Source: an uncultured Eubacteriales bacterium (GTDB lineage Bacteria; Bacillota; Clostridia; Oscillospirales; Ruminococcaceae). Taken from it: 5,914 bases of DNA. This document shows positions 1-5,626 of this stretch, piece after piece (position 1 is the stretch's first letter; every line of letters starts with the position of its first letter). Location: NCBI GenBank assembly GCA_902493155.1, contig CABUOE010000147.1:1-5914 (forward strand), given 5' to 3'. Position numbers and translations under genes: made by a program. A model generated the notes under the pieces. It was not told the DNA's origin. It saw only the letters and a program-made list of their open reading frames with translations, and did no database searches.

Positions 1-182
1 CAGCGCTGTAAGGGGGAAGTGTGCACCTTCTGGACGTCAGGATATTCACAGTCCTTCTGAAGCTGACAGAGAGCTTCCTGTCCCTCTGCGCTCAAAGGAA
101 GATCGGTCGAACCGATATAGCGTCCTTCTTCGTTTCCTTCGGTCAGGCCGTGACGAATGAAATAAATCTTATAGGAAATCAA
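1..182 (-). CDS. Histidine phosphatase family protein (phosphoglycerate-mutase-like), 3' end cut by window edge
   Basis: Only the first 60 codons are present; the gene continues beyond base 1. The protein starts ISYKIYFIRHGLTEGN after the initiator. The R-H-G triad (R10, H11, G12) is the phosphohistidine motif of the histidine phosphatase superfamily, with H11 the expected nucleophile. The following T-E-G-N, the Gly-Arg-Tyr/Asp-Leu-Pro-Leu-Ser segment and the Ser-Pro-Leu-x-R motif (S56-R60) are typical of the phosphoglycerate-mutase/CobC/PhoE group. The family removes phosphate from small metabolites or proteins, usually in the cytoplasm. The substrate cannot be told from this fragment. I chose a TTG start at 182-180 because GGAGG (191-195) lies 8 bases upstream and no ATG is available in frame. 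The gene is divergent from the XRE regulator and shares its 400-base control region. The family call is firm; the specific function is unknown. Confidence 0.85.
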   Translation of the reverse strand, partial: MISYKIYFIRHGLTEGNEEGRYIGSTDLPLSAEGQEALCQLQKDCEYPDVQKVHTSPLQR

Positions 183-252
183 AATGCTAGCCTCCGTTGA
201 TTGGGAGCTTTGGTAAGTCCCTCTATTTTTGCCCACTGGCAGGCTCAATTCT

Positions 253-281
253 ATTATAATATACGAAACACGAAGCCGCAA
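253..281 (-). promoter_or_regulatory. Candidate leftward promoter for the phosphatase gene
   Basis: A perfect TATAAT lies on the minus strand at 258-253. Seventeen bases upstream is TTGCGG (281-276), which matches only three positions of the -35 consensus. The predicted start near 246 gives a leader of about 60 bases to the TTG start. The -35 falls inside the stem-loop at 266-292. A second minus-strand TATAAT at 346-341 with a poor -35 (TTGTTT, 368-363) is an alternative, so this assignment is moderate. Confidence 0.4.
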
Positions 282-292
282 GCCTCGTGTTT
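266..292. repeat. Inverted repeat / stem-loop in the divergent control region
   Basis: Arms AAACACGAAGC (266-276) and GCCTCGTGTTT (282-292) pair over 11 positions with one A/C mismatch around a 5-base loop (CGCAA). No T-run follows on either strand, so it does not look like a terminator. It overlaps the weak -35 of the leftward promoter and could be an operator, or an isolated relative of the hairpins at the right end of the window. Its role is unknown. Confidence 0.45.
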
Positions 293-438
293 AGCTTTAC
301 TGCAAACATAAACCGCCTAACGCTCTATTCATTAGACATTATTATAGTACAACATAAACAAAAAACAACGCCTTCACCAAAAATTCAGCAAAAATTAATA
401 TCATATTCGACAAAAATTTTTTAAAATGGCGAAACCTC

Positions 439-467
439 TTTACATTAGGTAGGCTTTGTTATATAAT
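439..467 (+). promoter_or_regulatory. Sigma-A promoter of the XRE regulator gene
   Basis: TTTACA (439-444), a 17-base spacer and TATAAT (462-467) make a near-consensus vegetative promoter. An A/T tract just upstream (about 411-426) could act as an UP element. The predicted start near 474 leaves a leader of about 113 bases before the ATG at 587. Inverted copies of ATTCGACA (405-412, and on the other strand 491-484) flank the promoter and are possible regulator sites. Confidence 0.75.
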
Positions 468-586
468 TTACTGTACGTTGACCTGTCGAATTTTACAACC
501 GAAACGCACTATTGAGAGATAACAAACGATTTTTGTAAGATGCCGCGTCAATTGGAATCCATCACAAAAACTGGAGGACTGCTGTC

Positions 587-1273
587 ATGAATTCTGACTT
601 TCCGAGAATACTCACTCTGCTGAGAAAAGAACGCGGGATCAGCCAAAAACAAGCGGCTTCGGAACTTAGTATCTCTCAGGCCTTGCTTTCCCATTACGAA
701 AAAGGCATCCGTGAATGCGGACTGGACTTTGTAGTGCGGGCGGCCGACTACTATCACGTTTCCTGTGACTTTTTACTGGGGCGCTCCCCGGAACGAACCG
801 GCGTCACACTGTCTGTAGAGGATATCCCCGAACCGGAAAACGGCGTTCAGGACAACCGGATGAGAGGTAGCATTCTCCCCACCTTAAATAAAAAGCTGAT
901 TTTTAATTCTCTGAATATTTTATTCGATTTTCTCCAAAAAATCAACTGCAAAGAGTTAACCTCCAAAATTTCCGACTTTTTGATGCTTTCCGTTTATCGG
1001 ATGTTCCGGTCGATTTACAGTGTCAATGCCAGAAATGAGCAAAGCCTTTTTACCATCTCCAAGCATCTGTATAGTGCAAAAGCCTTAGCGGCTATGGCGG
1101 AACTGGAAGCTGAAATTAACGCTCTCGCTTCTGGTGAAGACAACAAAAAACTCATTCCGTCCGACGTGCGGGAAGGCTTAAATATCACAACGGAAACCCT
1201 GTCCGCCGATTATCCCCAGCATGCGACTTCGTTGCTGAACTTGGTACAGACCAGCGAAAACAAAATCAAATAA
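587..1273 (+). CDS. XRE-family helix-turn-helix transcriptional regulator
   Basis: This 228-residue protein has a Cro/C1-type DNA-binding domain at about residues 7-65. RILTLLRKERGISQKQAA contains helices 1 and 2, S30-E38 is the recognition helix (SISQALLSHYEKG), and the domain closes with the typical D-F-L-L-G. The remaining 160 residues have no motif I can name. Residues about 100-150 (LNKKLIFNSLNILFDFLQKI and on) are helical and hydrophobic, followed by an alanine/glutamate-rich helix, which suggests dimerisation or ligand sensing. The ATG has GGAGG (573-577) 9 bases upstream. It has its own promoter and terminator, so it is probably monocistronic. Targets are unknown; autoregulation and control of the divergent phosphatase or the downstream deacetylase are inferences from position only. 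DNA-binding assignment is firm. Confidence 0.93.
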   Translation: MNSDFPRILTLLRKERGISQKQAASELSISQALLSHYEKGIRECGLDFVVRAADYYHVSCDFLLGRSPERTGVTLSVEDIPEPENGVQDNRMRGSILPTLNKKLIFNSLNILFDFLQKINCKELTSKISDFLMLSVYRMFRSIYSVNARNEQSLFTISKHLYSAKALAAMAELEAEINALASGEDNKKLIPSDVREGLNITTETLSADYPQHATSLLNLVQTSENKIK

Positions 1274-1294
1274 CAGAATATTTTTCGAAACTTG

Positions 1295-1332
1295 AAATGC
1301 TTCCTTGAAAATGATTTTCAGGAAGCATTTTT
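1295..1332 (+). terminator. Rho-independent terminator of the XRE regulator gene
   Basis: A long, almost perfect hairpin begins 22 bases after the stop codon. The left arm (1295-1312, AAATGCTTCC then TTGAAAAT) pairs with the right arm (ATTTTCAGGAAGCATTT, 1314-1330) with one bulged T. A short U-tract (1328-1332) follows. It separates the regulator from the deacetylase gene. Confidence 0.85.
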
Positions 1333-1351
1333 GATTCCAATAATTCCTACT

Positions 1352-1380
1352 GGGTAAAATTTTGTTAAGGGGATATACTA
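1352..1380 (+). promoter_or_regulatory. Candidate promoter of the deacetylase gene, possibly forespore sigma-F/sigma-G type
   Basis: GGATATACTA (1371-1380) contains TATACT but has no sigma-A -35 at the right distance. It matches nine of ten positions of the sigma-F -10 as I recall it from Bacillus subtilis (GGnRAnAMTW). The last seven bases match six of seven of the sigma-G -10 (CATnHTA). A weak -35-like GGGTA lies at 1352-1356. Forespore expression would suit a PdaA-type enzyme, which is sigma-G controlled in B. subtilis. The weak -35 keeps confidence low. Confidence 0.3.
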
Positions 1381-1453
1381 TTTGCGTGTCATCGGTACGG
1401 ATGTTTTTTGAATGTCCCGCCGGATTCAGACACAAAAAGGAGTGTACCTTCAC

Positions 1454-2461
1454 ATGAAAGTAATGAAAATTCTCTGTGCAGGTCTTGTCGCCGCTATGAT
1501 GTTCACCGGCTGTAAAGCCGTCGAAAACGGCGCATCCGACCTGGGAAGCGACATCAGTTCCGGCATTTCCGATGTGGAATCCGGCGTAAGCTCCGGTATG
1601 TCCAACCTGGAGTCTGACGTGAGCTCCGGCATTTCGGATGGGAAATCGGATCTGAGTTCTGCCGTATCTGACGAAAAAAACAAGAACAATAACTCTTCAG
1701 AGAGTGCGCCGGCATCCGGCGCCTCATCTGAAGTACCTGCTGAAATCCATGTTTCTCCCGCCACTGTAGACCTTTCCTCTCTAGATGGTACCAAGCAGGG
1801 ATGGGGGCAAGGCGTCCAGCTGGACGATCAGAATCGTCCCATCTCGGCACTGCAGTTTCAGGAGAAGTACGGGAAATATGACACCTATTTTATCGGCAGC
1901 GATGAAAAAATCATTTACCTGACCTTTGATGAAGGATATGAAAACGGGTATACTGCGACCATTCTCGATACATTAAAAGAAAAAAACGTCCCCGCTGTTT
2001 TCTTTGTGACCATGGATTACGTAAAAAAGGAGCCCGACCTTGTCAAACGGATGATTGACGAAGGCCACGCCGTCGGCAACCACAGCGATAAACATGTCTC
2101 CTATCCCACCGTCAGCACCGAACGCTGTGAGCAGGAAACCATGAACCTGCACAATTATATCAACGAAAACTTCGGCTACCAAATGACCTTATTCCGGCCG
2201 CCCATGGGCGAATTTTCCGAGCGGGTACTGGCACAGACACAGCAGCTGGGCTATAAAACCATGCTCTGGAGCTACGCTTATAAGGACTGGGATCCCAAAA
2301 ATCAGATGGAACCTGCCAAAGCGCTGGAAAAAGTCAACGGTGCCCTCCACAACGGCGCAATTTACCTCCTCCACGCAGTGGGCAGCACCAATAACGATAT
2401 TTTAGGGGACTTTATCGATTATGCCCGTTCCCAAGGGTATGAATTCAAACTGTTCCAATAA
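1454..2461 (+). CDS. pdaA: PdaA-like polysaccharide (peptidoglycan) deacetylase, predicted lipoprotein
   Basis: The 335-residue protein starts with a lipoprotein signal peptide (MKVMKILCAGLVAAMMFTGC) with C20 as the lipidated residue, so it should sit on the outer face of the cytoplasmic membrane. Residues 28-71 are four 11-residue repeats, followed by an Asn/Ser/Ala-rich linker. The catalytic NodB domain spans about 150-335: motif 1 TFDEGYENG (D159 as base), motif 2 NHSDKH (metal ligands H210, H214), motif 3 RPPMGEFSER (R248), a DWD at 278-280 and motif 5 LLHA (H307). The YENGYT segment and GEFSER are signatures of PdaA, which deacetylates N-acetylmuramic acid on the way to muramic delta-lactam in spore cortex. 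Motif 1 has D-E, where many deacetylases have D-D and B. subtilis PdaA has D-N. ATG 1454 was chosen because AAGGAG (1437-1442) is 11 bases upstream and it yields the signal peptide; ATG 1412 has no ribosome binding site. The family is firm; a strict pdaA orthologue is likely but unproven. Confidence 0.9.
   Translation: MKVMKILCAGLVAAMMFTGCKAVENGASDLGSDISSGISDVESGVSSGMSNLESDVSSGISDGKSDLSSAVSDEKNKNNNSSESAPASGASSEVPAEIHVSPATVDLSSLDGTKQGWGQGVQLDDQNRPISALQFQEKYGKYDTYFIGSDEKIIYLTFDEGYENGYTATILDTLKEKNVPAVFFVTMDYVKKEPDLVKRMIDEGHAVGNHSDKHVSYPTVSTERCEQETMNLHNYINENFGYQMTLFRPPMGEFSERVLAQTQQLGYKTMLWSYAYKDWDPKNQMEPAKALEKVNGALHNGAIYLLHAVGSTNNDILGDFIDYARSQGYEFKLFQ
1535..1666 (+). repeat. Four tandem 33-base units encoding 11-residue repeats
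   Basis: Within the deacetylase, residues 28-71 read as SDLGSDISSGI, SDVESGVSSGM, SNLESDVSSGI and SDGKSDLSSAV, giving a consensus S-D-x-x-S-D-x-S-S-G-I. Hydrophobic residues recur at positions 3, 7 and 11 of most units. The spacing suits a hendecad helix or an extended Ser/Gly-rich stalk between the lipid anchor and the catalytic domain. At DNA level the units are diverged, so this is an old duplication and not a fresh expansion. Confidence 0.85.
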
Positions 2462-2535
2462 TTTAGAAAAATTATGCGAAAATAAACAAATGTTTTGGCT
2501 AAAATGATAAATTTTAAATTTCTCTTTATTTTCTG

Positions 2536-2564
2536 TTGATTTTTGGAAAACTTTGTATTATAAT
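2536..2564 (+). promoter_or_regulatory. Strong orphan sigma-A promoter downstream of the deacetylase gene
   Basis: TTGATT (2536-2541), a 17-base spacer and TATAAT (2559-2564) form a near-consensus promoter firing rightward from about 2571. The only plus-strand reading frame I found downstream is a doubtful 22-codon one at 2660-2728. It points at the 3' end of the opposing operon. It is therefore best explained by a small RNA or antisense transcript. Confidence 0.6.
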
Positions 2565-2604
2565 AATCATCGTTGTCACTGGTGGACAACTTCATAGATT
2601 ATTA
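2561..2604. promoter_or_regulatory. Two-tier dyad over the transcription start of the orphan promoter
   Basis: TAATAATC (2561-2568) pairs with GATTATTA (2597-2604). Inside it GTTGTC (2572-2577) pairs with GACAAC (2585-2590) around a 7-base centre. The outer left arm overlaps the -10 and the inner arm begins at the predicted start. It could be a repressor operator in DNA, or the 5' hairpin of the transcript in RNA; the sequence does not decide between them. Confidence 0.5.
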
Positions 2605-2660
2605 AAATTAAATTCATTTTGTTTTTTATCGTCCTCGCAATAGTGAGGGCGATATTTTAA
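2571..2660 (+). ncRNA. Candidate small RNA (about 90 bases)
   Basis: The predicted transcript starts at the orphan promoter. It has a 5' hairpin (2572-2590), an A/U-rich single-stranded stretch with a U-run (2598-2627), and ends in a GC-rich hairpin (2627-2654) followed by UUUU. This promoter, hairpin, U-rich linker and terminator order is typical of bacterial small RNAs. I cannot match it to 6S, SRP, tmRNA or a known riboswitch. It is unproven and could simply be a read-out of the deacetylase 3' region. Confidence 0.3.
2627..2658 (+). terminator. Probable rightward terminator of the deacetylase / small RNA
   Basis: TATCGTCCTC (2627-2636) pairs with GAGGGCGATA (2645-2654) over ten positions with one G-U, around an 8-base loop. 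TTTT follows (2655-2658), then AATG, so the U-tract is short. No better terminator lies between the deacetylase stop codon and this point. On the minus strand the hairpin is followed by A residues, so it works only rightward. Confidence 0.5.
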
Positions 2661-2665
2661 TGTGC

Positions 2666-2735
2666 AAAAAACTCCCTGCCATAGGCTGTACCGGTTTTGA
2701 TCCATTACACCGAACACAGGCCAAATAGCCGGGAG
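2666..2735 (-). terminator. Structured intrinsic terminator of the ydcF-dnaD-dnaI operon
   Basis: Read on the minus strand, CTCCC (2735-2731) pairs with GGGAG (2676-2672) and is followed directly by six Ts (2671-2666). Inside are a second stem (2684-2689 with 2716-2722, one bulge) and a third (2692-2695 with 2709-2712). It starts about 50 bases after the helicase-loader stop codon. The stem is interrupted by a 7/8-base internal loop, more elaborate than a usual terminator. Rightward, the same hairpin is followed by CTTTCTATTTT, so it may work weakly in both directions. Confidence 0.6.
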
Positions 2736-2787
2736 CTTTCTATTTTATGAATACAACCGTTCTCGATACAAATACACTTTTCACAAC

Positions 2788-3855
2788 TTAACCATTGGGT
2801 TTCCCAAAGACTTCTTCGTTTGCTTTGATTTGCCTGATATCTTTCCCCACGAACCGCAAGTAGGTCAGCAGCGAAAACAGCCGCGACACCAGTCGGCGGG
2901 AATACCGATCCTCCAGTTCTTTGGAGGTGAGATTTGTGTTGATAATGGTGGGCTTATCCCGGTTGCAGCGGGTGTTGATTAAATTGTAGATGGCGGAGAG
3001 ATTGAACTGGGAGATAAATTCCGCCCCCAGATCGTCGAGAATTAACAAATCCACATCCAGCAGGGTGTTCAAGGTGTCGTTATTTTCGGCGCGGCCAAAA
3101 TGCTCCGCTTCAATCGTCCGCAAAAAGTCCTGGGTGGAGCCGTATGCCACTGTGTATCCTTTTTCGATGACTGTTTTGGCAATCGCCAGCGACAGATGGG
3201 TTTTGCCAAGCCCCGTTTCCCCCACCATAAAAATTCCCTTCATATGTGGGGTAAAATTCTCGGCGTATTTTTGGCAAAAAGCGTAGATGTCGGACATGAT
3301 CTGCCGAGGCACCACCTGAGTCGCCGGATCTGTCACGTCGCTGTAGTACCGCAGGTCAAAGCTGGAAAAATCGCACAATTTCAGCGCGGAGACGCCGTTG
3401 ATCGCCTCGATGTTGATCTGGCGCATCAGCTTATTTAAACAGGAACAGCGTTCGTTTCCCACATAGCCGGTATCGCCGCATTTTGGGCAGACTGGGTGGA
3501 CTTCCAGATAATCGGCCGGATAGCCGCCGGAAATCAAAAGCTCTTTTTCCATCTGCTGTAGATTCAGGTTTGATTCCTTGAGCTTTTCGAGCCCCTGGGT
3601 AATATCGGTTTCTTTGGAAAGGATGAGCTTTGTGAGCCGCACCGACGTGAGGGCCAGCTCCTTGCGAACGTCTATGACCTGTGGAAGCTTTTGGTAGATT
3701 TCATCCAAGTGGGCAGCCTGCTCAATATCCGCCCGCACCCGGCGCTGTTCCAGCACCTTCAGCGCTTTGGCGAGAATTTCATTTTTCCTTTTAGAGGTTA
3801 TCGGCCGGTTATTTGGGCACGTGGAAACCCAACCGCTCAAACTCGTCCAAGTCAT
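2788..3855 (-). CDS. DnaI/DnaC-like helicase loader, AAA+ ATPase
   Basis: The protein is an ATPase of the DnaC/DnaI/IstB family that loads the replicative helicase onto DNA. A coiled helical N-terminal region (EILAKALKVLEQRR onward) is followed by a probable zinc finger, CPKCGDTGYVGNERCSC (3489-3439). Then come Walker A GETGLGKT (3222-3199), Walker B LLILDDLG (3048-3025), sensor-type IINTNL and a Y-S-R-R-L-V-S-R-L stretch holding the probable arginine finger. IstB transposon helpers share the core, but the zinc finger and the dnaD neighbour favour DnaI. The start is unresolved: the in-frame ATG at 3855 lies inside dnaD without a ribosome binding site. Family members usually begin just before E-I-L-A-K-A-L (near 3780), where no in-frame ATG, GTG or TTG exists. 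An out-of-frame ATG (3782-3780) and an in-frame ATT (3777-3775) follow AAAAGGA there. Function is firm; the 5' end is not. Confidence 0.88.
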   Translation of the reverse strand: MTWTSLSGWVSTCPNNRPITSKRKNEILAKALKVLEQRRVRADIEQAAHLDEIYQKLPQVIDVRKELALTSVRLTKLILSKETDITQGLEKLKESNLNLQQMEKELLISGGYPADYLEVHPVCPKCGDTGYVGNERCSCLNKLMRQINIEAINGVSALKLCDFSSFDLRYYSDVTDPATQVVPRQIMSDIYAFCQKYAENFTPHMKGIFMVGETGLGKTHLSLAIAKTVIEKGYTVAYGSTQDFLRTIEAEHFGRAENNDTLNTLLDVDLLILDDLGAEFISQFNLSAIYNLINTRCNRDKPTIINTNLTSKELEDRYSRRLVSRLFSLLTYLRFVGKDIRQIKANEEVFGKPNG

Positions 3856-4762
3856 AGGAAGCGTCCGGCTTCTGCCCTTTCTGATAGGCACGAGGCGTTT
3901 CTTTGGTGTTTAGATCAGCCGGTGTAAAGATGCCGTTTTCTTTCCATGACTGCAAAATTTTGTTGATGTAGGGAAAGGACACCTTGTTGATCCGATCCAC
4001 CGTCCGCTCATAGGCAATTTTAATCATCTCGATATCAAAGCCGTCGTCAAACCACTGGTTGATGTACTTTTTGTTCGCTGCGGTCAGCGCTCGTTCCTGA
4101 ATCCCGAAAGCGGTTCGCACCAACCCTTCCCTGCTCTTATAGGCGGAAAGCTGTTTGATGGCCGCCTCAGCGCGGGCGTGGGTGTTAATTTCGTCGTCAG
4201 CCCACTGTGCGCACATTTTCTGTATGTAGTTGAAATGGGACTTTTCGATGGAAATGCAGTATTCTACTGCCATGATAATCACATCGGCAGGAAGTCCCAT
4301 ATATTCGTGAATGTAGACCAGCCCCTTCTGTTCCGCAGAGGTCAAAGGCCGGCCATACAGACACTCCGCCGTGCAAAGCAGAAACTTGATCTGTGGGTCG
4401 TGCTCCGACTGCTCCGCCACAGCAGCGGCGCTGATGTCCTCCGGAGTCATGGCGATAGGCTGCGTCCTCCGCTTCGGCGCTTTTTCGGTAACAGGGGCTG
4501 CGGCGGCTTTTGGCAGCTCCTGTGAAGTGGATTCCTCCCCCAATACACCGTTAGCCTTCCAATACCCAACAGCCTCCGTCACATCGCTCTCCGGAATGGC
4601 TAGGAGCTTTGAAATCTTCTTGGAATCGATGGCATTGAGGCGGATCACAGCCAACAAAACCTTGATATAAATGCCGCTGGCGCTTGTAAGATGCTTGTCT
4701 ATCACGTCGGCAGGGACGGCGATAAAGGAAGAACAGCTTCCTCCGTTTAATTGTACTCCCAC
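3809..4762 (-). CDS. DnaD-domain replication (primosome) protein
   Basis: The 317-residue protein has an N-terminal winged-helix region (about 20-76, ending Y-W-K-A-N-G-V-L). A low-complexity Ala/Pro/Lys linker (77-122) follows, then two DnaD/DnaB_2 modules: 124-195, ending YIQKMCAQWADDEI, and 217-280, ending YINKILQSWKENGI. The Y-I-x3-L/M-x2-W-x3-G/E pattern is the DnaD-domain hallmark. In Firmicutes DnaD and DnaB remodel origin DNA and recruit the helicase loader; two DnaD modules in one chain resemble DnaB of B. subtilis. The start is GTG (4762-4760) with GGAGG (4774-4770) 7 bases upstream, and no nearer ATG fits. It lies 16 bases after the ydcF-like stop codon and abuts the DnaI-like gene, so all three are probably co-transcribed and the last two act together in helicase loading. 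Called dnaD or dnaD-like in related genomes. Confidence 0.9.
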   Translation of the reverse strand: MGVQLNGGSCSSFIAVPADVIDKHLTSASGIYIKVLLAVIRLNAIDSKKISKLLAIPESDVTEAVGYWKANGVLGEESTSQELPKAAAAPVTEKAPKRRTQPIAMTPEDISAAAVAEQSEHDPQIKFLLCTAECLYGRPLTSAEQKGLVYIHEYMGLPADVIIMAVEYCISIEKSHFNYIQKMCAQWADDEINTHARAEAAIKQLSAYKSREGLVRTAFGIQERALTAANKKYINQWFDDGFDIEMIKIAYERTVDRINKVSFPYINKILQSWKENGIFTPADLNTKETPRAYQKGQKPDASYDLDEFERLGFHVPK

Positions 4763-4778
4763 GGTATTACCTCCAAAA

Positions 4779-5528
4779 TCAGCGGTCGAGAAGGAAGGAC
4801 TTTACGAGCGCCAAGCCTTCCCTGGTATAAAAAGACGGGATCAAAAGCGGATGGCTCCCGGCTCCGTAGGCCGTCACCTGCGTATAGCCGTGCCGCTTGG
4901 CAATCATTTTAGCGCGAAAGCAATGGTAATCGCTGCTGATGATTTTCACCTTTAAATTGGCGAGATTTTTTCCGCTGTGCGCTTCGATCATTTCTTTTGC
5001 GTTGTCGAGATTTTCATTGGTGTCGGTGGATTTGCTTTCCACCAAGATCCGTTCTGACGGAATTCCCTGCTCTATGAGATACCGCCTCATGGCGACAGCT
5101 TCGGGAATGGTCTCGTTCCAGCCCTGCCCGCCAGTGACAACAATGGTTTCCCCTTGTTCGCAAATAAGTGTCGCATCGAGCCGCTGTTTCAGGGTGAGAC
5201 TGAGCTGGTCGCCACGAAGTCCGGCTCCCAAAACTACGATGTAGTCTGCTTTGGTGCGATCTTTTTGTACTGCTCCCGAAATAACCACTGCCTCCAACGC
5301 CACAAAACAAATCAGCGCTACTATTGCAAGAGGTATAAAAATTTTTTTCAATTTGACAAATTTTCCAAGATGTCCAAATCTACGGTCTAAAACGCCCAGT
5401 GCCACTAATACGATTCCCAGTGCCAATAAAACAGCACTGAAGGAAACCGGCCCCAATGCCAATGTCGAGACGATATAGTAAAGGATTAAGAATCCACCGA
5501 TCATAAAAAGCAATGTATCAAGAATCAT
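4779..5528 (-). CDS. YdcF/SanA family (DUF218) membrane protein
   Basis: This 249-residue protein has three N-terminal membrane segments (about 5-25, 29-47 and 63-84), then a soluble DUF218 domain (95-249). Visible signatures are YIVVLGAGLRGDQLS near 96-110, IVVTGGQG at 129-136, E143 in the P-E-A-x-A-M-R-R-Y-L helix, the S-T-D-T-N-E-N stretch at 167-173 and SSDYHCFRA. The family includes E. coli SanA and YdcF and is linked to envelope integrity; the reaction is not established. I placed the start at ATG 5528 (MILDTLLFMIGG) because the frame upstream to 5606 would begin two bases from the predicted transcription start and encodes a basic stretch overlapping a hairpin. The ribosome binding site is weak (AGG, 6 bases upstream). 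First gene of an operon with the dnaD- and dnaI-like genes. Its functional tie to replication is unclear. Confidence 0.85.
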   Translation of the reverse strand: MILDTLLFMIGGFLILYYIVSTLALGPVSFSAVLLALGIVLVALGVLDRRFGHLGKFVKLKKIFIPLAIVALICFVALEAVVISGAVQKDRTKADYIVVLGAGLRGDQLSLTLKQRLDATLICEQGETIVVTGGQGWNETIPEAVAMRRYLIEQGIPSERILVESKSTDTNENLDNAKEMIEAHSGKNLANLKVKIISSDYHCFRAKMIAKRHGYTQVTAYGAGSHPLLIPSFYTREGLALVKSFLLDR

Positions 5529-5587
5529 ACAAAACCTGCCTATTATTTTCAAAAAATTTTTTATAAAACTTTTATGCCTGCGGTACT

Positions 5588-5604
5588 GGCACACGTTGTG
5601 TGCC
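5588..5604. repeat. Perfect hairpin in the leader of the ydcF operon
   Basis: GGCACAC (5588-5594) and GTGTGCC (5598-5604) pair over 7 bases around a 3-base loop. It lies at the very 5' end of the predicted minus-strand transcript, about 60 bases before the ATG. It may protect the 5' end or belong to the hairpin array to its right. Confidence 0.6.
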
Positions 5605-5606
5605 AT

Positions 5607-5626
5607 TTGTGGATATTATACCACAA
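5607..5626 (-). promoter_or_regulatory. Extended -10 promoter of the ydcF-dnaD-dnaI operon, inside a palindrome
   Basis: On the minus strand TGGTATAAT (5623-5615) is a perfect extended -10 (TGn-TATAAT), which needs little -35; none of good quality is seen. The start would fall near 5608, leaving a leader of about 80 bases. The -10 is centred in TTGTGG-N8-CCACAA (5607-5626), a possible repressor site. The -10 is also the left end of repeat element A, so the element seems to supply the promoter. Confidence 0.55.

Noticed and set aside
1390..1409. Small hairpin CATC/GATG followed by six Ts as an attenuator of the deacetylase
   Set aside because: The stem is only four base pairs, too weak to support a terminator call.
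1412..1453. Upstream ATG at 1412 as start of the deacetylase
   Set aside because: It has no ribosome binding site, and it would put 14 extra residues before the signal peptide.
2700..2722. Resemblance to 5S rRNA (CCGAACACAG at 2710-2719, after a GATCCAT-like stretch)
   Set aside because: Only about ten bases match the 5S loop region. The rest of the 5S stems and the 3' half are absent, so it is most likely coincidence.
2660..2728. 22-codon reading frame (MCKKLPAIGCTGFDPLHRTQAK) with GAGGG 10 bases upstream, behind the orphan promoter
   Set aside because: The ribosome-binding-like sequence is locked in the terminator hairpin and the frame coincides with the stems of the opposing terminator, which explains the conserved-looking sequence better. 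Only ribosome profiling would revive it.
2990..4955. Several plus-strand open frames of 78-115 codons opposite the replication genes
   Set aside because: They are antisense to genes with clear domains, lack ribosome binding sites and have no recognisable protein features.
5529..5606. Upstream ATG at 5606 as start of the YdcF-like protein
   Set aside because: It lies about two bases from the predicted transcription start and overlaps a perfect hairpin; the added 26 residues are not membrane-like, while ATG 5528 begins directly with the first membrane segment.
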